Below, piece after piece: positions 38,386 to 50,333 of a stretch of 64,000 nucleotides of DNA. The notes beneath the pieces are model-generated. The model saw nothing but the letters and a program-made list of their open reading frames with translations, was not told the origin of the DNA and did not search any database. Numbering within the stretch: the first letter of the stretch is position 1; each line of letters begins with the position of its first letter. The stretch is from Callipepla californica brunnescens (taxonomy: Eukaryota; Chordata; Aves; Galliformes; Odontophoridae). The stretch is taken from positions 1,512,166 to 1,576,165 of the forward strand of contig JALIRH010000048.1 in NCBI GenBank assembly GCA_023055505.1, written 5' to 3'. The position numbers and the translations under genes were made by a program.

Positions 38386-40811
38386 TGCTTATTCTGCTAC
38401 TGTTTGCTTATATCTTTGTCATATACTATGAAATAGTCAGGATATCATTTTTCTCCTAATACTTAGCATGATCCTGAAATATGATCTGTTGGTAATAAAC
38501 TACAATAAACATCTTAATACTATTTCCAAAATTATACCTTTATTCAAAGGTCATTTAAATAAAAAACTCATTACAAGAAATAACTTTCTTTGACTTCAGA
38601 TTCTCTCCCTTTCCCACTCCAGATAGTTGGTTTTTTGTTTGTTTTTTTTCTGCGTATTAAAGCTTTGGTAGCTTTTTTCTATGTCCTTCCTAGTCTTTCT
38701 CCCATTGACAACTCAGGAAAATGAAGCTGCAACACACTCAGGCTTAGTTTCATTAGCTCAAGAAGCAAATGTAGCAAAAGCAAGAATACAAAGACTCCAC
38801 TGTCAAACAGAAAATGAACAATTTTCCCTAGCAATCTAGCTAAGAACTCTGTTTACAGAGTAAAGAAAGCCATCAAATCCAAGAACAAACTGGCATATGA
38901 CCTTCCAGCAACTAACTAATTAGAAATCACAGCACACACCATTGAGGCCAATATGAAATGGAGTTACTATGGTCTCTTTGGTTACTTCAGTAACATTCTG
39001 CATACTTAAAACACCGAAGGATAACTTCTGCTCTGTGTTAAGCAAGATCCTCAACTGAAATTTTTAGGAATAATCACCAAGAAAAGCGTCTGATACATAC
39101 TATATAATCTAAAGAAATACTCACATAAATTTAGATTTCTAGAACAGAGCTTTGCAGTGAAAAAGATAGAATGCCCCTGTATAGACCACACCCACTTTTC
39201 TTACAGGACACTGTTTTGCAAGATGACGCTTCATAAACTTGTAAAAAAGAATTCTTTATTTAAACCACAGCCAAAGCAAGACAACTGTGCAAGAGTCCTA
39301 CTGATGGCTCCTGAAATCACCAGAAACTGGGACTTCTAGAACAGCAGATTTATTTTATATATTCAGAAAACTTACCAGGAAGAAAAGCAACATGTTACTG
39401 TCAAGATACCTGAACAGCATCTGAGCTCCACAACTGCTATTTCTCATACAGTTCACTGCTGAGGGATCCTATGATGCCATATATGACCTCCAGGCAGTGT
39501 GCAATCAGTATCAGTTTCAAATGCAACTAACAATTTGTAAAAGACGTCGTGAAAACTTTTAATGGAGACCCTCAAAGCACTTGAAATAGATATGCCTTAA
39601 ACAGATGCATTTTGGGAAAAAGTGATCCAGAAATACAAAAAACAATAGATTATAAACCTCAATGTTTTCTGAGTAAACTGACAAACTAAAGCATAGAGAC
39701 GGGATGTAGAAAATAACTTATGCCAATTTGCTGGGTTTTTCTAGGGTCACTTTGAAATTCGAAGATGAAGCTTCCTATAACAAATTCAAATTAAAACATA
39801 ATAAGAAGAAGCACAGAAATGTCTAATGAACAATTATATAATACAAACAATATTAATTGCATTATCCTGTTTGTGGAATCGGCAAAAACAATGCACTCCA
39901 AGATGGCAGAAACGTTAAATGTAAAATAATTCTTGCAGACTTTCAGCCCAAGTGAAACCAACTTAGTACAGTATTCATCGGAGCCTGGTTGCAATTAAAT
40001 ACAGGAAGGATATTAAAACTTCCAAGAGATTTTTTTTTTTTAAGCCACAACAGAAGAAAAGGCACAATTGCATAATTGGAACCAAATCCAAAACCCACTT
40101 CCTTCTTATTTACTAGCATCATCTAAAGGACACTATTTAGATGCTGACGCTGAAAGGTCTGGAGCTGACAACTGTAAATCATCTGAAAGTCAAAAATTTC
40201 AAAGGAATTGTATGACATGGGTTAAAAGTTTATAGATGATAGATACTGAAAGTTAGTGCTCACTGCAAAACCACATCCTAGCGGTCACTGCATCTCCTCA
40301 ATAAAATTCTAGAATTCTGTCTTGTTGTACAGAAAGAAATTTGCTTTCATAGTCATAAACTGATATAAAGGAATTGGACAAAACAGTTTGATGTCTAACT
40401 TTTGAAATAAATGACTTTTTAAGATGTTCTAAAAATAACATTTGTAAGAGAACAGGATTTCATTTATCAGATCCTTTTTCTGTACAAACCAGTCAACGAA
40501 CAAACTTGCCAGTCAGAGAGAAAATTCTTTAAAAAGCGTAACCAATAGCTGAGTTCACTTCTGCATTCTTTGTCATTAGCGTATCTGCACAGGAAATTAA
40601 CATCAAAAGCATCACCCTACAAAAAAAAAATCCTCTTGCTTTTCTATAAGGCATATAGAAAAGCGATAGCACAGATACAGATGGCCATGAGCACACCAGG
40701 GTTTTTCCTATAAAATAATCCAATTGGTTTTCAGGGATTTTCATCTATTTAAGAGCTTTAATTTGTGGGGGTTGCTTTCCTTTTTTCTTTTTCTTTTTTT
40801 TTTTTTTTCAC

Positions 40812-41066
40812 ACCCCCCACTAGATCAGCCTGTCCAGAGCACCATCCAGCCTTGCATTCAAGGAATCCAGAGATGGGGGCATCCACAATTTCTCTGGGCA
40901 GATTGTCCCAGTGCCTCACCACCCTCACAGTGAATGATTTCTTCCTCATATCTAATCTAAATATATCCCCTTTTATTTAAAAGCCGTTACTTCTTGTCCT
41001 GTCACCACCCTCCCTAATAGTCTCCTGTTTTCCTGTAGGCTGTCTTTTAAGTAGTAGAAGGCAGCT
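40812..41066 (-). mobile_element. CR1 fragment, minus
   Basis: ACTAGATCAGCCTGTCCAGA, CAGTGCCTCACCACCCTCAC and TTACTTCTTGTCCTGTCACC are reverse-complemented CR1 3' sequence. A T-rich run precedes it. Minus frame 40758-40949 is its relic. Confidence 0.9.
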
Positions 41067-43254
41067 ACAGTGACTTTTAAAAGGCCTTAATAATGCTCAA
41101 GGAATATAATGTACACTTATTAGATAGATATTATTAATAGGTGGGTATTATTTATAAGATACTTCATAAGCTCATATATGTTTATATATATAACCTTGCA
41201 TCAGAATTCCAGTTCAGCATGATAGGACAGACAAAAAGTGTATGCATATTAGCTCAGCCATAAGCTACAAAACACTGACAGAAGCAAAAAGTTTCATATA
41301 AGTCCCCGCTCTCATAACTTAATAGGAGGACATTACAGCAGCACTTTTGCTTAACACACAGAAAATAGGATTCTTTCTTTTTCTCATTCAAAATAACTAC
41401 ACTCCAATGAAACTCACACTGAAGGAGAATAAGCATCTCTTTGGCAACTAGATCCCACAATCAACAGCAAAGAGAACAAACTGAAAATCTGAAGTTTCAC
41501 GTTCCTTATTCTGACAGTATCCACGAGAGATTCCAAAGGCTCACTCGTTTTAAAGACTCAACACATGAGGAAGACCTTGTCTTAGATATCTCACCTTGGT
41601 ATTTAAAACCATAATCCCTCTGAATAACCTGACTGTACCACAGTAATTGTCAAACTTTCTTTCTAAAACATTACCAGCAGAAGCACCGAGAGGAATTTTT
41701 CATACACTAATTACTTAGATTTTCTTCTACTGGTTCTGTGATGACAATGACCTTTTAAGATTCACAAGTAAACAACAGTTTTGAAAAGAAAGAAAACAAA
41801 CCAGGATAACTAGATGTTCCCAGAGAGACTCAGCTGTCAGCTACATTTTTCTTCATTTATTTTAACGTTTTTAATGGGATTGATCATACTGGTTTGTTTT
41901 CGACCCTAAAATCTCATCCAAAATTATTTTACTCCAATTAAATAAACATACTTATTAAAGTCTTAGGCAAACATCCTAGAGTTAATTTTGGACTGAGATT
42001 GTAAGGTTACCTAAAACAAAATACATCTTTTCTGATTAACAATTTATACACGTACTCCATTACAAAATATCAACATACTTCAGTTTAGTTTACCCAACTT
42101 TAAGGAAAAAAAGTATTTATTTTGCAATTATGCCATCTATGGAATTACTCTTTAATACCTTTTACATAAATACAATTTAATAACAAGCATAGAGTAAAAT
42201 AATATATGGAAAGTGTATATGTAAACACCATCCCTTCACCATTTTGTACTTCATCAGCTAAGCACATAAAAGCCAAAAATCACATACCATGCACACTTTG
42301 TTCACTAATATCTAGCTGAGTGTTCATTCTCTTTCTTGTACTTGACAGTAAGTGGCCCTAAAGGATAATGATGTGAACTGAGATGGAAATTTCACAAAGA
42401 TAGAGCACTTTTTTTTCTTTTTTTGAACAGCCAAAGCTGCCTTAAACAAGAAAAAAAGATTCTAAAAGCAACTGCGCTGACAAAGTAGGATGAATTAGGG
42501 GATGCACCAACACATAGCTTTAACTCTTTCTACTTTCAGCATTTGGTAAAATGACAAATTTTAATCTACAAGAGTCTATTAAAAAAGCCAATCAGAACAA
42601 AGAAAAAAAAAATCAGAACAAAGAATCATGACATAACAGATATTCAAATACGATTTTAAGTTCTGATTATAAGCAGCATATGATACAGCTGCTATCATCA
42701 AAACATCTTTGACTTTGCAATTTTATTGAGATTTCTCTCCAATGTGTCTAGAGAAAATGCTGCATATTCAGACCCATTTTATCCCTTTGCTTCCAGAGTC
42801 AGGCTTCCCAGATTAGATTACTTGATTTTTGAGGACTTGACAACTTTAGTCAATTTTGTTTAAGTCATTCAATCACTCTGGTAGTTACACTGCCCAGTAC
42901 CAAGGCCACCCCTTCCAATGGTGGTTTCACAATTCATTCTTGTTATCCTTCGATCAACTGTTACAACTGCCTCCTTTCTCTGGGAAAACAAAGCCTTGAT
43001 TAAATTGTTTTTAGAAAACATGGAGGATTTCTCTAAAAAATGAAAAACATATTGTAATAAGAATAAATGTCAAAAAAAAAGTGGTCACTTCCAGAGTGGC
43101 AGAATGAGGAAGCTGTCACTAACACAATTATTCTCACTAGTATTTTTGCCATAAAATACACTTATTAATTTGAATTAATTTATACCAGAATAGTGGATTT
43201 AGGTTCAAACATCTTAACAACTAAAAGCAGTTAGTTTGATTTTTAAATTCCTAC

Positions 43255-43404
43255 CTGAGATGACAAGAGATTACAGTCAATGTGCATTCCTTTCCCCGTC
43301 TTGTACTTCTGAAGCAAGCCAGCCATAATTGCTCCACACGTATACAAACCAGTACCAGTAGCAAGATCTGTCATGGCTACTCCTACTCTAACTGGCTCAC
43401 CACC
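43255..43404 (-). CDS. SUGCT: SUGCT internal coding exon (150 nt), catalytic Asp exon
   Basis: Seen: acceptor CTTCAG|GGTGGT and donor CTCAG|GTAGGA on the minus strand, 50 codons, phase 0 on both sides. The product starts [14 protein letters not shown] and ends [10 protein letters not shown]. Known: the block [11 protein letters not shown] followed by K-T-G-K-G is a hallmark of family III CoA-transferases, and the Asp of this block aligns with Asp169 of formyl-CoA transferase and CaiB, which forms the aspartyl-CoA intermediate. Here that Asp is codon 13 of the exon (43366-43368). Odd: the copy reads A-T-G-T-G-L-Y, two residues longer than the usual A-T-G-L-Y, because ACTGGT is present twice in tandem (43348-43359). 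The upstream intron contains a very long pyrimidine tract 84 nt from the acceptor. Longer open frames running through that tract are low-complexity artefacts, not extra coding sequence. Confidence 0.96.
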
Positions 43405-43487
43405 CTGAAGAAAAGGAAGACAACACCACAAATGAAATAAAAATAAACAGAAAAACAAATAGAAAAGAAAACAAATAGAAAACAAAT

Positions 43488-43527
43488 AGAGAAGAGAAAG
43501 AGAAAGAGAAAGAGGAAAGAGAAAGAG

Positions 43528-43589
<62 letters not shown>

Positions 43590-43937
43590 AAGAGAAAGAG
43601 AAAGAGGAAAGAGGAAAGAGAAAGAGAAAGAGAAAGAGAAAGAGAAAGAGAAAGAGAGAAAGAGAAAGAGAAAGAGGAACAAGAGAAAGAGAAAGAGAAG
43701 AAGAGAGAAGAGAGAAAGAGAAGAGAAGAGAAAGAGAAAGAAGAGAAGAAGAGAGAAGAAGAGAAGAAGAGAAGAAGAGAAAGAAGAAGGAGAAGAAGAG
43801 AAGAGAAGAAGAGAAGAAGAGAAGAAGAGAAGAAGAGAAGAAGAGAAGAAGAGAGAAGAGAAGAAGAGAGAGAGAAGAAGAAGAGGAAGAAGAGAGGAAG
43901 AGAAGAGAGAGAAGGAGAGAGAGAGGAGAAGAGAAAA
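43488..43937 (+). repeat. 450-nt homopurine tract, (GAAAGA)n then (GAAGA)n
   Basis: Seen: every base from 43488 to 43937 on the plus strand is A or G except one C at 43680. The first 192 nt are mostly GAGAAA/GAAAGA units and the last 257 nt mostly GAAGAA/GAGAAG units, with AG-only patches. A less pure A-rich, CAAATAGAAAA-like lead-in covers about 43438-43487. On the SUGCT transcript this is a pyrimidine run of CUUU, UCUU and CUUCUU units that ends 84 nt before the acceptor of the 150-nt exon. It produces two overlapping long minus-strand frames of Ser, Leu and Phe, which are artefacts. Known: mirror-symmetric purine/pyrimidine runs can form triplex DNA, and UCUU/CUCUCU are PTB-binding motifs. 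Confidence 0.97.
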
Positions 43938-45027
43938 TAAGCAATGCATTACTGTATTACAGTACTTTTTTCCATAGTTCTCATTGTAACAAGTGTTTAT
44001 GTTTCTTCTTGCAAGCAACAATAGGAAAAAGCATCTTTGGGATGAACCAAACATAAAAGCTACCCCTGAAAAACAGATATTCCAGGCATCCAAGCAAAGC
44101 CTACAAACTCTAAATGACTGTTATTTTCGCTCTAATACAATCAATACTTCAACACACAAATGTTTCAAGGAAAGAGATACTGTCAGAGACAACAAAACAG
44201 AAGCCAAAGGTCTAAAGGATTTTCACAGCACATTACGCCAGGTCATGACTATGGGAATAACAGAATCACACTGATTCACTCCTCTCAGCCTCCTTAGTCT
44301 GAAGTACTTTCCAAAATGTTTGAAGTATAATTTCATTCTCAACAGAGAACACTACTCTTGGAAGATATAAAAATCCCTGTTATTTTAAGATGGATACATA
44401 TTAATTTTTCTTCTCAATCCTTGATTCCAGTACCTTCTTCATCAAGTCCAAACTTGCCTAATCTTTCAAGGCTATCAATACCCTCACCTCAGCAAAATGT
44501 TAACCTTTATTTATAGAACACGTTTTCACAATTTCCTCTCACAGAATACTCCCATACTTGAGAAATCAAACTACTAGCACAACATTGCTTATGCTGCTTT
44601 TAACACTGGCTTACTGCAGCAGTCTGCACAATTTCCACTCTTCCTTAATATGCCCAGTAGGATAATTCAGTAGCTATCATCCCTCCCCCATAAATAAAAA
44701 TTTAACGTTCACCCTGTGCCTTTTTGCGACAGGATGCATTCTCTAACTACTGCGAAACAGATTCATTTACATTTTCACCTCTGGCTTGTGGAACAAGAGA
44801 TACAAAGTTCTTTATGTGAACAATGAAGCTCTGCGCATTCAGATATACCTTTCTTCCTTGGTAAAACTTCTTATTGCAGATGGAGTTTGACAGCACCACA
44901 GTACTTCAGCAACTACCATTACACTAGTTTCCTGTGCAAAGCAAGGATCTATACGATAGCTGTTCTTCCAATAAATCGTTTTAAAACAAAGTCTATCCTC
45001 ACCCACTCTGAAGTCCACACCGTCCAA

Positions 45028-45229
45028 CAGAACGATGTCTGACACGGGAGCACACACAAAACTCATTGAATTCATCCATGCAGAGAAACTGCACCCACTG
45101 ACCTTAATCGATGCTTTCTGAATGTTTATGGAGACCAAAGAGTGGATGTGAGCACAGTGAGGTGGTGGGTGGTGTGTTTCAGCAGTGGTGACAGTGACAG
45201 TAGGTCATCTCCACTGGTGTAGATTTATG
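45028..45229 (+). mobile_element. Mariner fragment
   Basis: Reads the mariner N-terminal text (ATTCATCCATGCAGAGAAAC; ATGTTTATGGAGACCAAAGA; CAGCAGTGGTGACAGTGACA) and carries the same deletion junction into CACTGGTGTAGATTT as 8436-8974. Both terminal repeats are missing. Confidence 0.82.
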
Positions 45230-46143
45230 TACCTTAAAATTAAGCAACTCACTGAGGAAGTAGATGTCATTTTTCTCTTCCCCAATCTTGTAGTTTGTCT
45301 ACTGCAGCTAACAAAACTTGATGCACTGCTTGCTTATTCAGGGCATGCAAGAATCATACTTAAAAGATCTCCACTACTGTTTCCAGACTAGTAGGAGCAC
45401 AGACAACTATCTAGTGGCTGTGACACAGAGAACAGACTTGTAGCACTGTCTCTCTCTCTCAGGAAATGACATTTGGAGACCTTATTACCTGCAGGTGATT
45501 CAAGGACAGCTTAAGAAAAGACCTATTTCACCAGCATTTTTCTCGGAGATAATGATGCATATTCCATGTATCCCTGTAAACCAGATACTAAGCTATCTGT
45601 AATGCTTCCTGTGTTGATGTATGGACTGGAATATCAGTAGGAATAGCAGCAAATAAAGCTTTTCCAGAGCCACTAATGCCTCTGCAAATTTTCAGGCAGG
45701 ATGACTGAAAAGTTAAAAGTTATCTGGATGGTTTCACAATTCCAACTTCTAAAAGTCTGATGGATTTGATATTATCAACACACTGGTGAGGCTTTCCACA
45801 CAAGTGTGTTTCCATTATCCAGCAGTTAATACAGTTAACGAAGTGATAGAAAGTTACACAGATTAGCTTAAGTATTGATAGCTTATTCACTAGAAATCTA
45901 GGATACCATTTTTCTTCCATTTTCTGTTTCTCAGGCATTGACTTAGTTTTTAAGGCTGGAGTGAGATACCTCATGGGCAACAGTACTACCATTTCATTAG
46001 ATCCACAGAGATAAGGCCTCTTGCTGGACTTTGGAGGGTATACATAGCAGAGTTGTTAACAAAGGCTAGCTAACACACCACAGTATGATTAGTACATGGA
46101 ATATGTCACATATTCTACTAATTTAAATATTTGAGCACCATAC

Positions 46144-46235
46144 CTCATGCCCTGTGATATGCGTCAGCCCAGAAATGGCAGCTGCAATGGAGTCATATCC
46201 ACTTCTCTGAACCATGGGACCAGTCTGTCCATAAC
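46144..46235 (-). CDS. SUGCT: SUGCT internal coding exon (92 nt), GYGQTGP motif
   Basis: Seen: read on the minus strand, a pyrimidine-rich stretch ends in TTTTAG and the exon opens with GT, which completes a Gly codon begun in the previous exon (phase 1 entry). Thirty codons follow, beginning [14 protein letters not shown] and ending L-T-H-I-T-G-H-E, then donor GAG|GTATGG (phase 0 exit). Known: G-Y-G-Q-x-G-P followed by R-x-G-Y-D is the signature segment of family III CoA-transferases (CaiB/BaiF); the human SUGCT protein carries nearly the same segment. Role: part of the CoA/substrate-binding region of mitochondrial succinyl-CoA:glutarate CoA-transferase, which acts in lysine and tryptophan breakdown. 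The exon joins in frame to the 150-nt exon 2.7 kb downstream. The previous exon, expected to end in a sequence like I-I-Y-C-S-I-T, was not found between here and 64000, so that intron is longer than 17.7 kb. Confidence 0.96.
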
Positions 46236-46454
46236 CTAAAACAGAAAGAAAGCAAACAGTAATTCAATCAAGAAACAGTGCAACAAACACTTCTTACTAT
46301 TTTACAATAAAAAGGCACCAATATTTTTCATCAGCTTCTGTTCACAAGTTGTGCAGTCAGTAAAACCAACGAATACTATTTTATCATACTTATTCCAGGC
46401 ACAATATTAAGATTAAACAGCTGTTTCTACCATGTGCAGGCTGGTCACGTGCTT

Positions 46455-46510
46455 AATCACAGAATCACAGATTTGTAGGGGCTAAAAGTGAACTCTAGAG
46501 ATTAACTACT
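46455..46510 (-). mobile_element. Short CR1 3' tail, minus
   Basis: ATCACAGAATCACAGATTTG plus TAGGGGCTAAAAGTGAACTC resemble the CR1 terminus seen at 50334. Only about 55 nt, so weaker. Confidence 0.65.
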
Positions 46511-46807
46511 GCATACATTTGGTATCTGCACTCTGACTTAATTGCGTTCTTCCAAAAAAAACCACTACAAAATTTTCACTGAGATGTTCCCGGATCAACT
46601 GTTACCAAATACAGAGTTCAGTTTGATCTCACAGACAGGTATTATCATCTGTCAATCATAACGCAATCAAACAATTTAAGGCTGAAATGAAAGACCATTA
46701 ATGCACTACCACGCCTGTACAGTGCAAAGTGCCAAGGCTGGTTTCCTCTTGCTCTTTTTTTCATGAAACTAGTGAACACCATCACACAAAGTGGAAATCA
46801 ACAGGGA

Positions 46808-47899
46808 AGCCTCTCCTGGAGAAGCTGGCAGCCTGTGGTTTGGTCAGGTACACTCTTTGCTGGGTAAAGAACTGGCAGGATGACCAGGCCACTGAGAGGT
46901 AGCAAATGGAGTCAACAGCAACTAGTCACAGATGGTGTTTTATCCATGTGTCAGTACTGGGGCCTGCCCTGTTTAACATCTTATTGATTATCTAGACATA
47001 GGGGTTGAGTGTACCTTCAGTAAGCTTACAAATGACACCAAGCTGGGAGGAAGTGTCAAACTGCCTGGGGGTAGGAAGGCCCTACAGAGAGATCTGGATA
47101 GACCGAATTGGCTGGGCTGAGGCCAATGGGATGAAGTTCAACATGACTAAGTGCCACATCCTGCACTTCAGCCACAACAACCCCAGGCTTGGGGCAGAGT
47201 GGCTGGAAGACTGCATGGAAGAAATGGACCTGGGGGTATAGGCTGATGCTCAGCTAAACATGAGCCAGCAGTGTGCCCAGACAGACAAGAAGGCCAATGG
47301 CATCCTAGCTTGCATCAGAAATAGTGTTGCCAGTAGGAGCAGGGAGGTAATTGTTCCCCTGGACTCAGCTCTGGTGAGGCTGCACTTCAACTGAAGTGCA
47401 GTCTCAACTTACCGTGTTCAGTTTTGTATTCCTTGCTACAAGAAAGACAATAAGGTCCTGGAGTACGTCCAGAGAAAAGCAACAAAGTTAGTGAGGAGTC
47501 TGGAGCACATACCATAGGAGAAATAGCTGAACCGGGATTGTTTAGTGTGGAGAAGAAAAAGCTCAAGGGAAACCTTACTGCTCCCTACAACTACCTGAAA
47601 GGAGATTATGGCAAGGGGGTGGTCAGTCTCTTCTCCCAGCAATAGGACTAGAGGGAACGGCCCCACGTTGTGCTAGGGGAGGTTCTTGTTGGACATTAGG
47701 AAAAATTTCTTCTCTAAAAGAGTGGTTAGGTGCTGGAACAGGCTGCCCAGGGAAATGGTTGAGCTACCATTCCCAGAGGTGTTCAAGAAACATTCTGATG
47801 CTGTATTAAGGTCTCTGGTTTAGTGGGAAAATACTGGTAGTATGTGGACAGTTGGACTAGATGATCTTGGAGGTCTTTTCCAACATTGGTGATTCTACG
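46808..47899 (+). mobile_element. CR1 LINE, plus, 1.1 kb with ORF2 end and complete 3' end
   Basis: Carries the CR1 reverse transcriptase C-terminal region in broken frames (47005-47241 reads [14 protein letters not shown]), followed by the downstream ORF2 part and the 3' region with ACCTTACTGCTCCCTACAAC, AGGTGCTGGAACAGGCTGCC, TTGGACTAGATGATCTTGGA and terminal GGTGATTCTACGA. 5'-truncated as usual for LINEs. Stops and frameshifts make it inactive. Confidence 0.93.
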
Positions 47900-48707
47900 A
47901 AGTAAAATATTTGATTGCTATTATTTAAACTAATAGAAACTTCCAGAGATTAAAGTTTCTGCTCCTTAAAGAGACTGCAAATTCCAAAGTTATTCTCGTG
48001 CTTTCTTTTCTCTCTTCAGAAATCTCTAGCAGAAATATTCTAATTAAAGGAAAAAACAGTTATGAGCTGTTACAGACAAGACTCTTAGTATGGCTGGCAC
48101 TTAAAATACAAAGTTTCTGTATCACTCTTAACTGTTAGGACAGCATTAGACTAAAAATATAGAGAGACATAAATAGATCACCACATATTACAAGAAAAAA
48201 ATATCTCAGTCTCCCACATTCCTTTTATTTGTTCTCCCAGAATAACACTCTGGTAGCCTGTTTCGTAGATGTAACAGTCAAGATTGGGTTTATTGCTCAC
48301 AGCACAAAATTAAAAATTTTTACATGTGAGGGTAACCATCTTCAATTCCTCAGTTTGGATCAGTGTTACTTAGTGCAAAATTCATAAGTAACTTCACTAA
48401 TCACAGGAGAGAAGAAAAAACTACTAGTTTATCCAGTGTTATTACAAATTGTTTCTCCGACAGTGGCTGACTAGAAGAACTTGAAGAGCAATTAGTGACT
48501 TTTCCTCTCATACTAACACAGCTAAGTTCACAAAAAAAAAAAAAAGTACGCTGACATTCAAGCATAACAAGTTGCAAATAAAATGCTGGATCCACCCAAA
48601 AATGCTCTGAGTGGCTCCAAGCATATACTGTTATCTCACTGAGATGAAATGAAGCATTAAAATCATTTTAAAATGTGTGGGTCCACTTCAAAAACAAAAT
48701 CTTACCC

Positions 48708-48723
48708 AATAATAATAATAATA
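48708..48723 (+). repeat. (AAT)n plus A run
   Basis: Five AAT units followed by nine or so A. Confidence 0.85.
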
Positions 48724-50265
48724 AAAAAAAAACTCAAAACAACTTTAATTGAATAGTGAAAAGCATATTGAAGTCAGTGAGAAATTATGCTCTGGTCTGA
48801 GTTATTAACAAAGAAAAGTCATCTCAACACGTCTACTCACACAAATGTTTTCACAAACAGAAAACATCTGAAAATTAAACACTTAGTACGTAGACAAAAA
48901 AATATGTTTGTTTTTATTTTTATTTTTTTTTTTTGCAGTGCTCTTCTGGTAATGACAAACATCCATCCTTTAAACACTAAACTGAGGAAAGCTGACAGGC
49001 AAAATTTCACACATTTTTCTAGCAGCATTTTAGAAATTTAAGTTATTTTCCATACATGACAACAGTCTGATTTCAAGACAGAAAAGATTACTTGATGCCT
49101 CTCTGGTTAATTTCACAGGTCCTAAAGGGGTGTCAGTTGGTTTTCAAAGGTCACATCAAATTAGAAAGGAAATATACATAACTCTAGTTTTGATCTAAAG
49201 TCTAAATTGACAAAGCCAGCGTGAAGACAAAACCCTATTGTTACTGTGGATGGTGGCACAGAGCATGTTAAACACCTGAGAGAAGAAGTAGCCATCTAAC
49301 TAAAAAAGTTAAGTGACAAATAGCTAATTCTAAAAATGAAAGATTTTATTATCTGGAGAAAAAAAAAAAAGCTGAACAGTACTGAGTAAACTATACAGGT
49401 CAATAGATGAACCCCGTGCAGATGTTTTAGAAATAACTAGGAATACAAATACGAAAGACTTGAAAGAGGGCACACGTGCATTCAGAAAATCTTTAGTCTG
49501 GCATACAGATCTCACCATAACACACAGATATATACATGTATATTTATATTAAAAAAAAAAAAAGAAGATATTAAAATAGCACCTGAAGCATATGTTTGTC
49601 CAAAAACCCTGTGTTTGAATTCAAGTGCAAAGGCACAGATTGGCAGTCACACAATTAAGCCTAAAAATAGGTTCCTGCTTAGTATGACAAAGTTCAGGTT
49701 TTATCAGCTTTAATCAGTACACAAAACACCTTTGCCTAAAGAGAGAGTCTCAGCTAATTGAAGAAATAATAGGCTTCAGAGAAAACAAAACAATGCAGCT
49801 GATCGCACTATTGCTCTGAACTGCCTTCTAGTGAATCGTAGAACCAGAAAATTTTATTTAGATGTTAACTGAGAATTTCCAAAATCATTTCAGCTGGGGA
49901 AGGACAGAATTTATCCATCTCTGTTGTTATTTGAGAAAATAGTTAAGGCTTCAGATTCAATTAAAATTGAATCAGGAAATTAAATAGAGGGGAAAAAAAA
50001 AGAAATAGGAGCTTGAGGGGGCCAGGGTACTATTCTACAGCACTGATCTGATAGCTCCCACATCCTCACCTACCTAGATTTCACAACTACTGCATATAAA
50101 CTGCTTTGCTCTGCTGCAAAGTGTGCATCAGATCAACAGGTGAACTGCCTGTGAGACAACAGCAAGCGCTAGTCAGACTTCCAATTGCCTCCTGAGAACT
50201 GCCACAGCCCATGGGTATCCCACATATTAGCTTGCCTTGGATGCATTGAGTGAAGAAGAAAATTA

Positions 50266-50333
50266 TCTTGGACTGCATATAAAAGAATATATAAAGTAGT
50301 TAATGTATATAAGTAACAAAACTGTTTATACAT
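50266..50333 (-). mobile_element. hAT 3' end remnant cut by CR1
   Basis: Twenty-four bases at 50300-50323 (AATGTATATAAGTAACAAAA and flanks) are identical to 2645-2668 in the hAT relic, with looser similarity before. A CR1 starts directly after at 50334. Confidence 0.5.

Larger units (their letters stand above)
28356..43254 (-). other. SUGCT: SUGCT intron between the 150-nt and 96-nt exons
   Basis: A phase-0 intron of 14.9 kb bounded by GTAGGA and TTTCCAG. It holds CR1 tails at 33312-33498, 35791-36014 and 40812-41066, hAT fragments at 35108-35345 and 36796-37040, and an LTR nested in a CR1 at 37440-38385. In 28356-33311, 33499-35107, 38386-40811 and 41067-43254 I see only A/T runs and small simple repeats, with no exon-like match on either strand. 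Confidence 0.93.
43405..46143 (-). other. SUGCT: SUGCT intron between the 92-nt and 150-nt exons
   Basis: A phase-0 intron of 2739 nt bounded by GTATGG and CTTCAG. It contains a mariner fragment (45028-45229) and the long purine tract (43488-43937, pyrimidine on the transcript). The rest, 43938-45027 and 45230-46143, is ordinary AT-rich sequence in which I see no other feature apart from a short TC run near 45450. Confidence 0.93.

Noticed and set aside
43243..44093. Two overlapping minus-strand frames of 233 and 236 codons rich in Ser, Leu and Phe
   Set aside because: They are translations of the purine/pyrimidine simple repeat; only the last 50 codons of the first (the SUGCT exon) are real.
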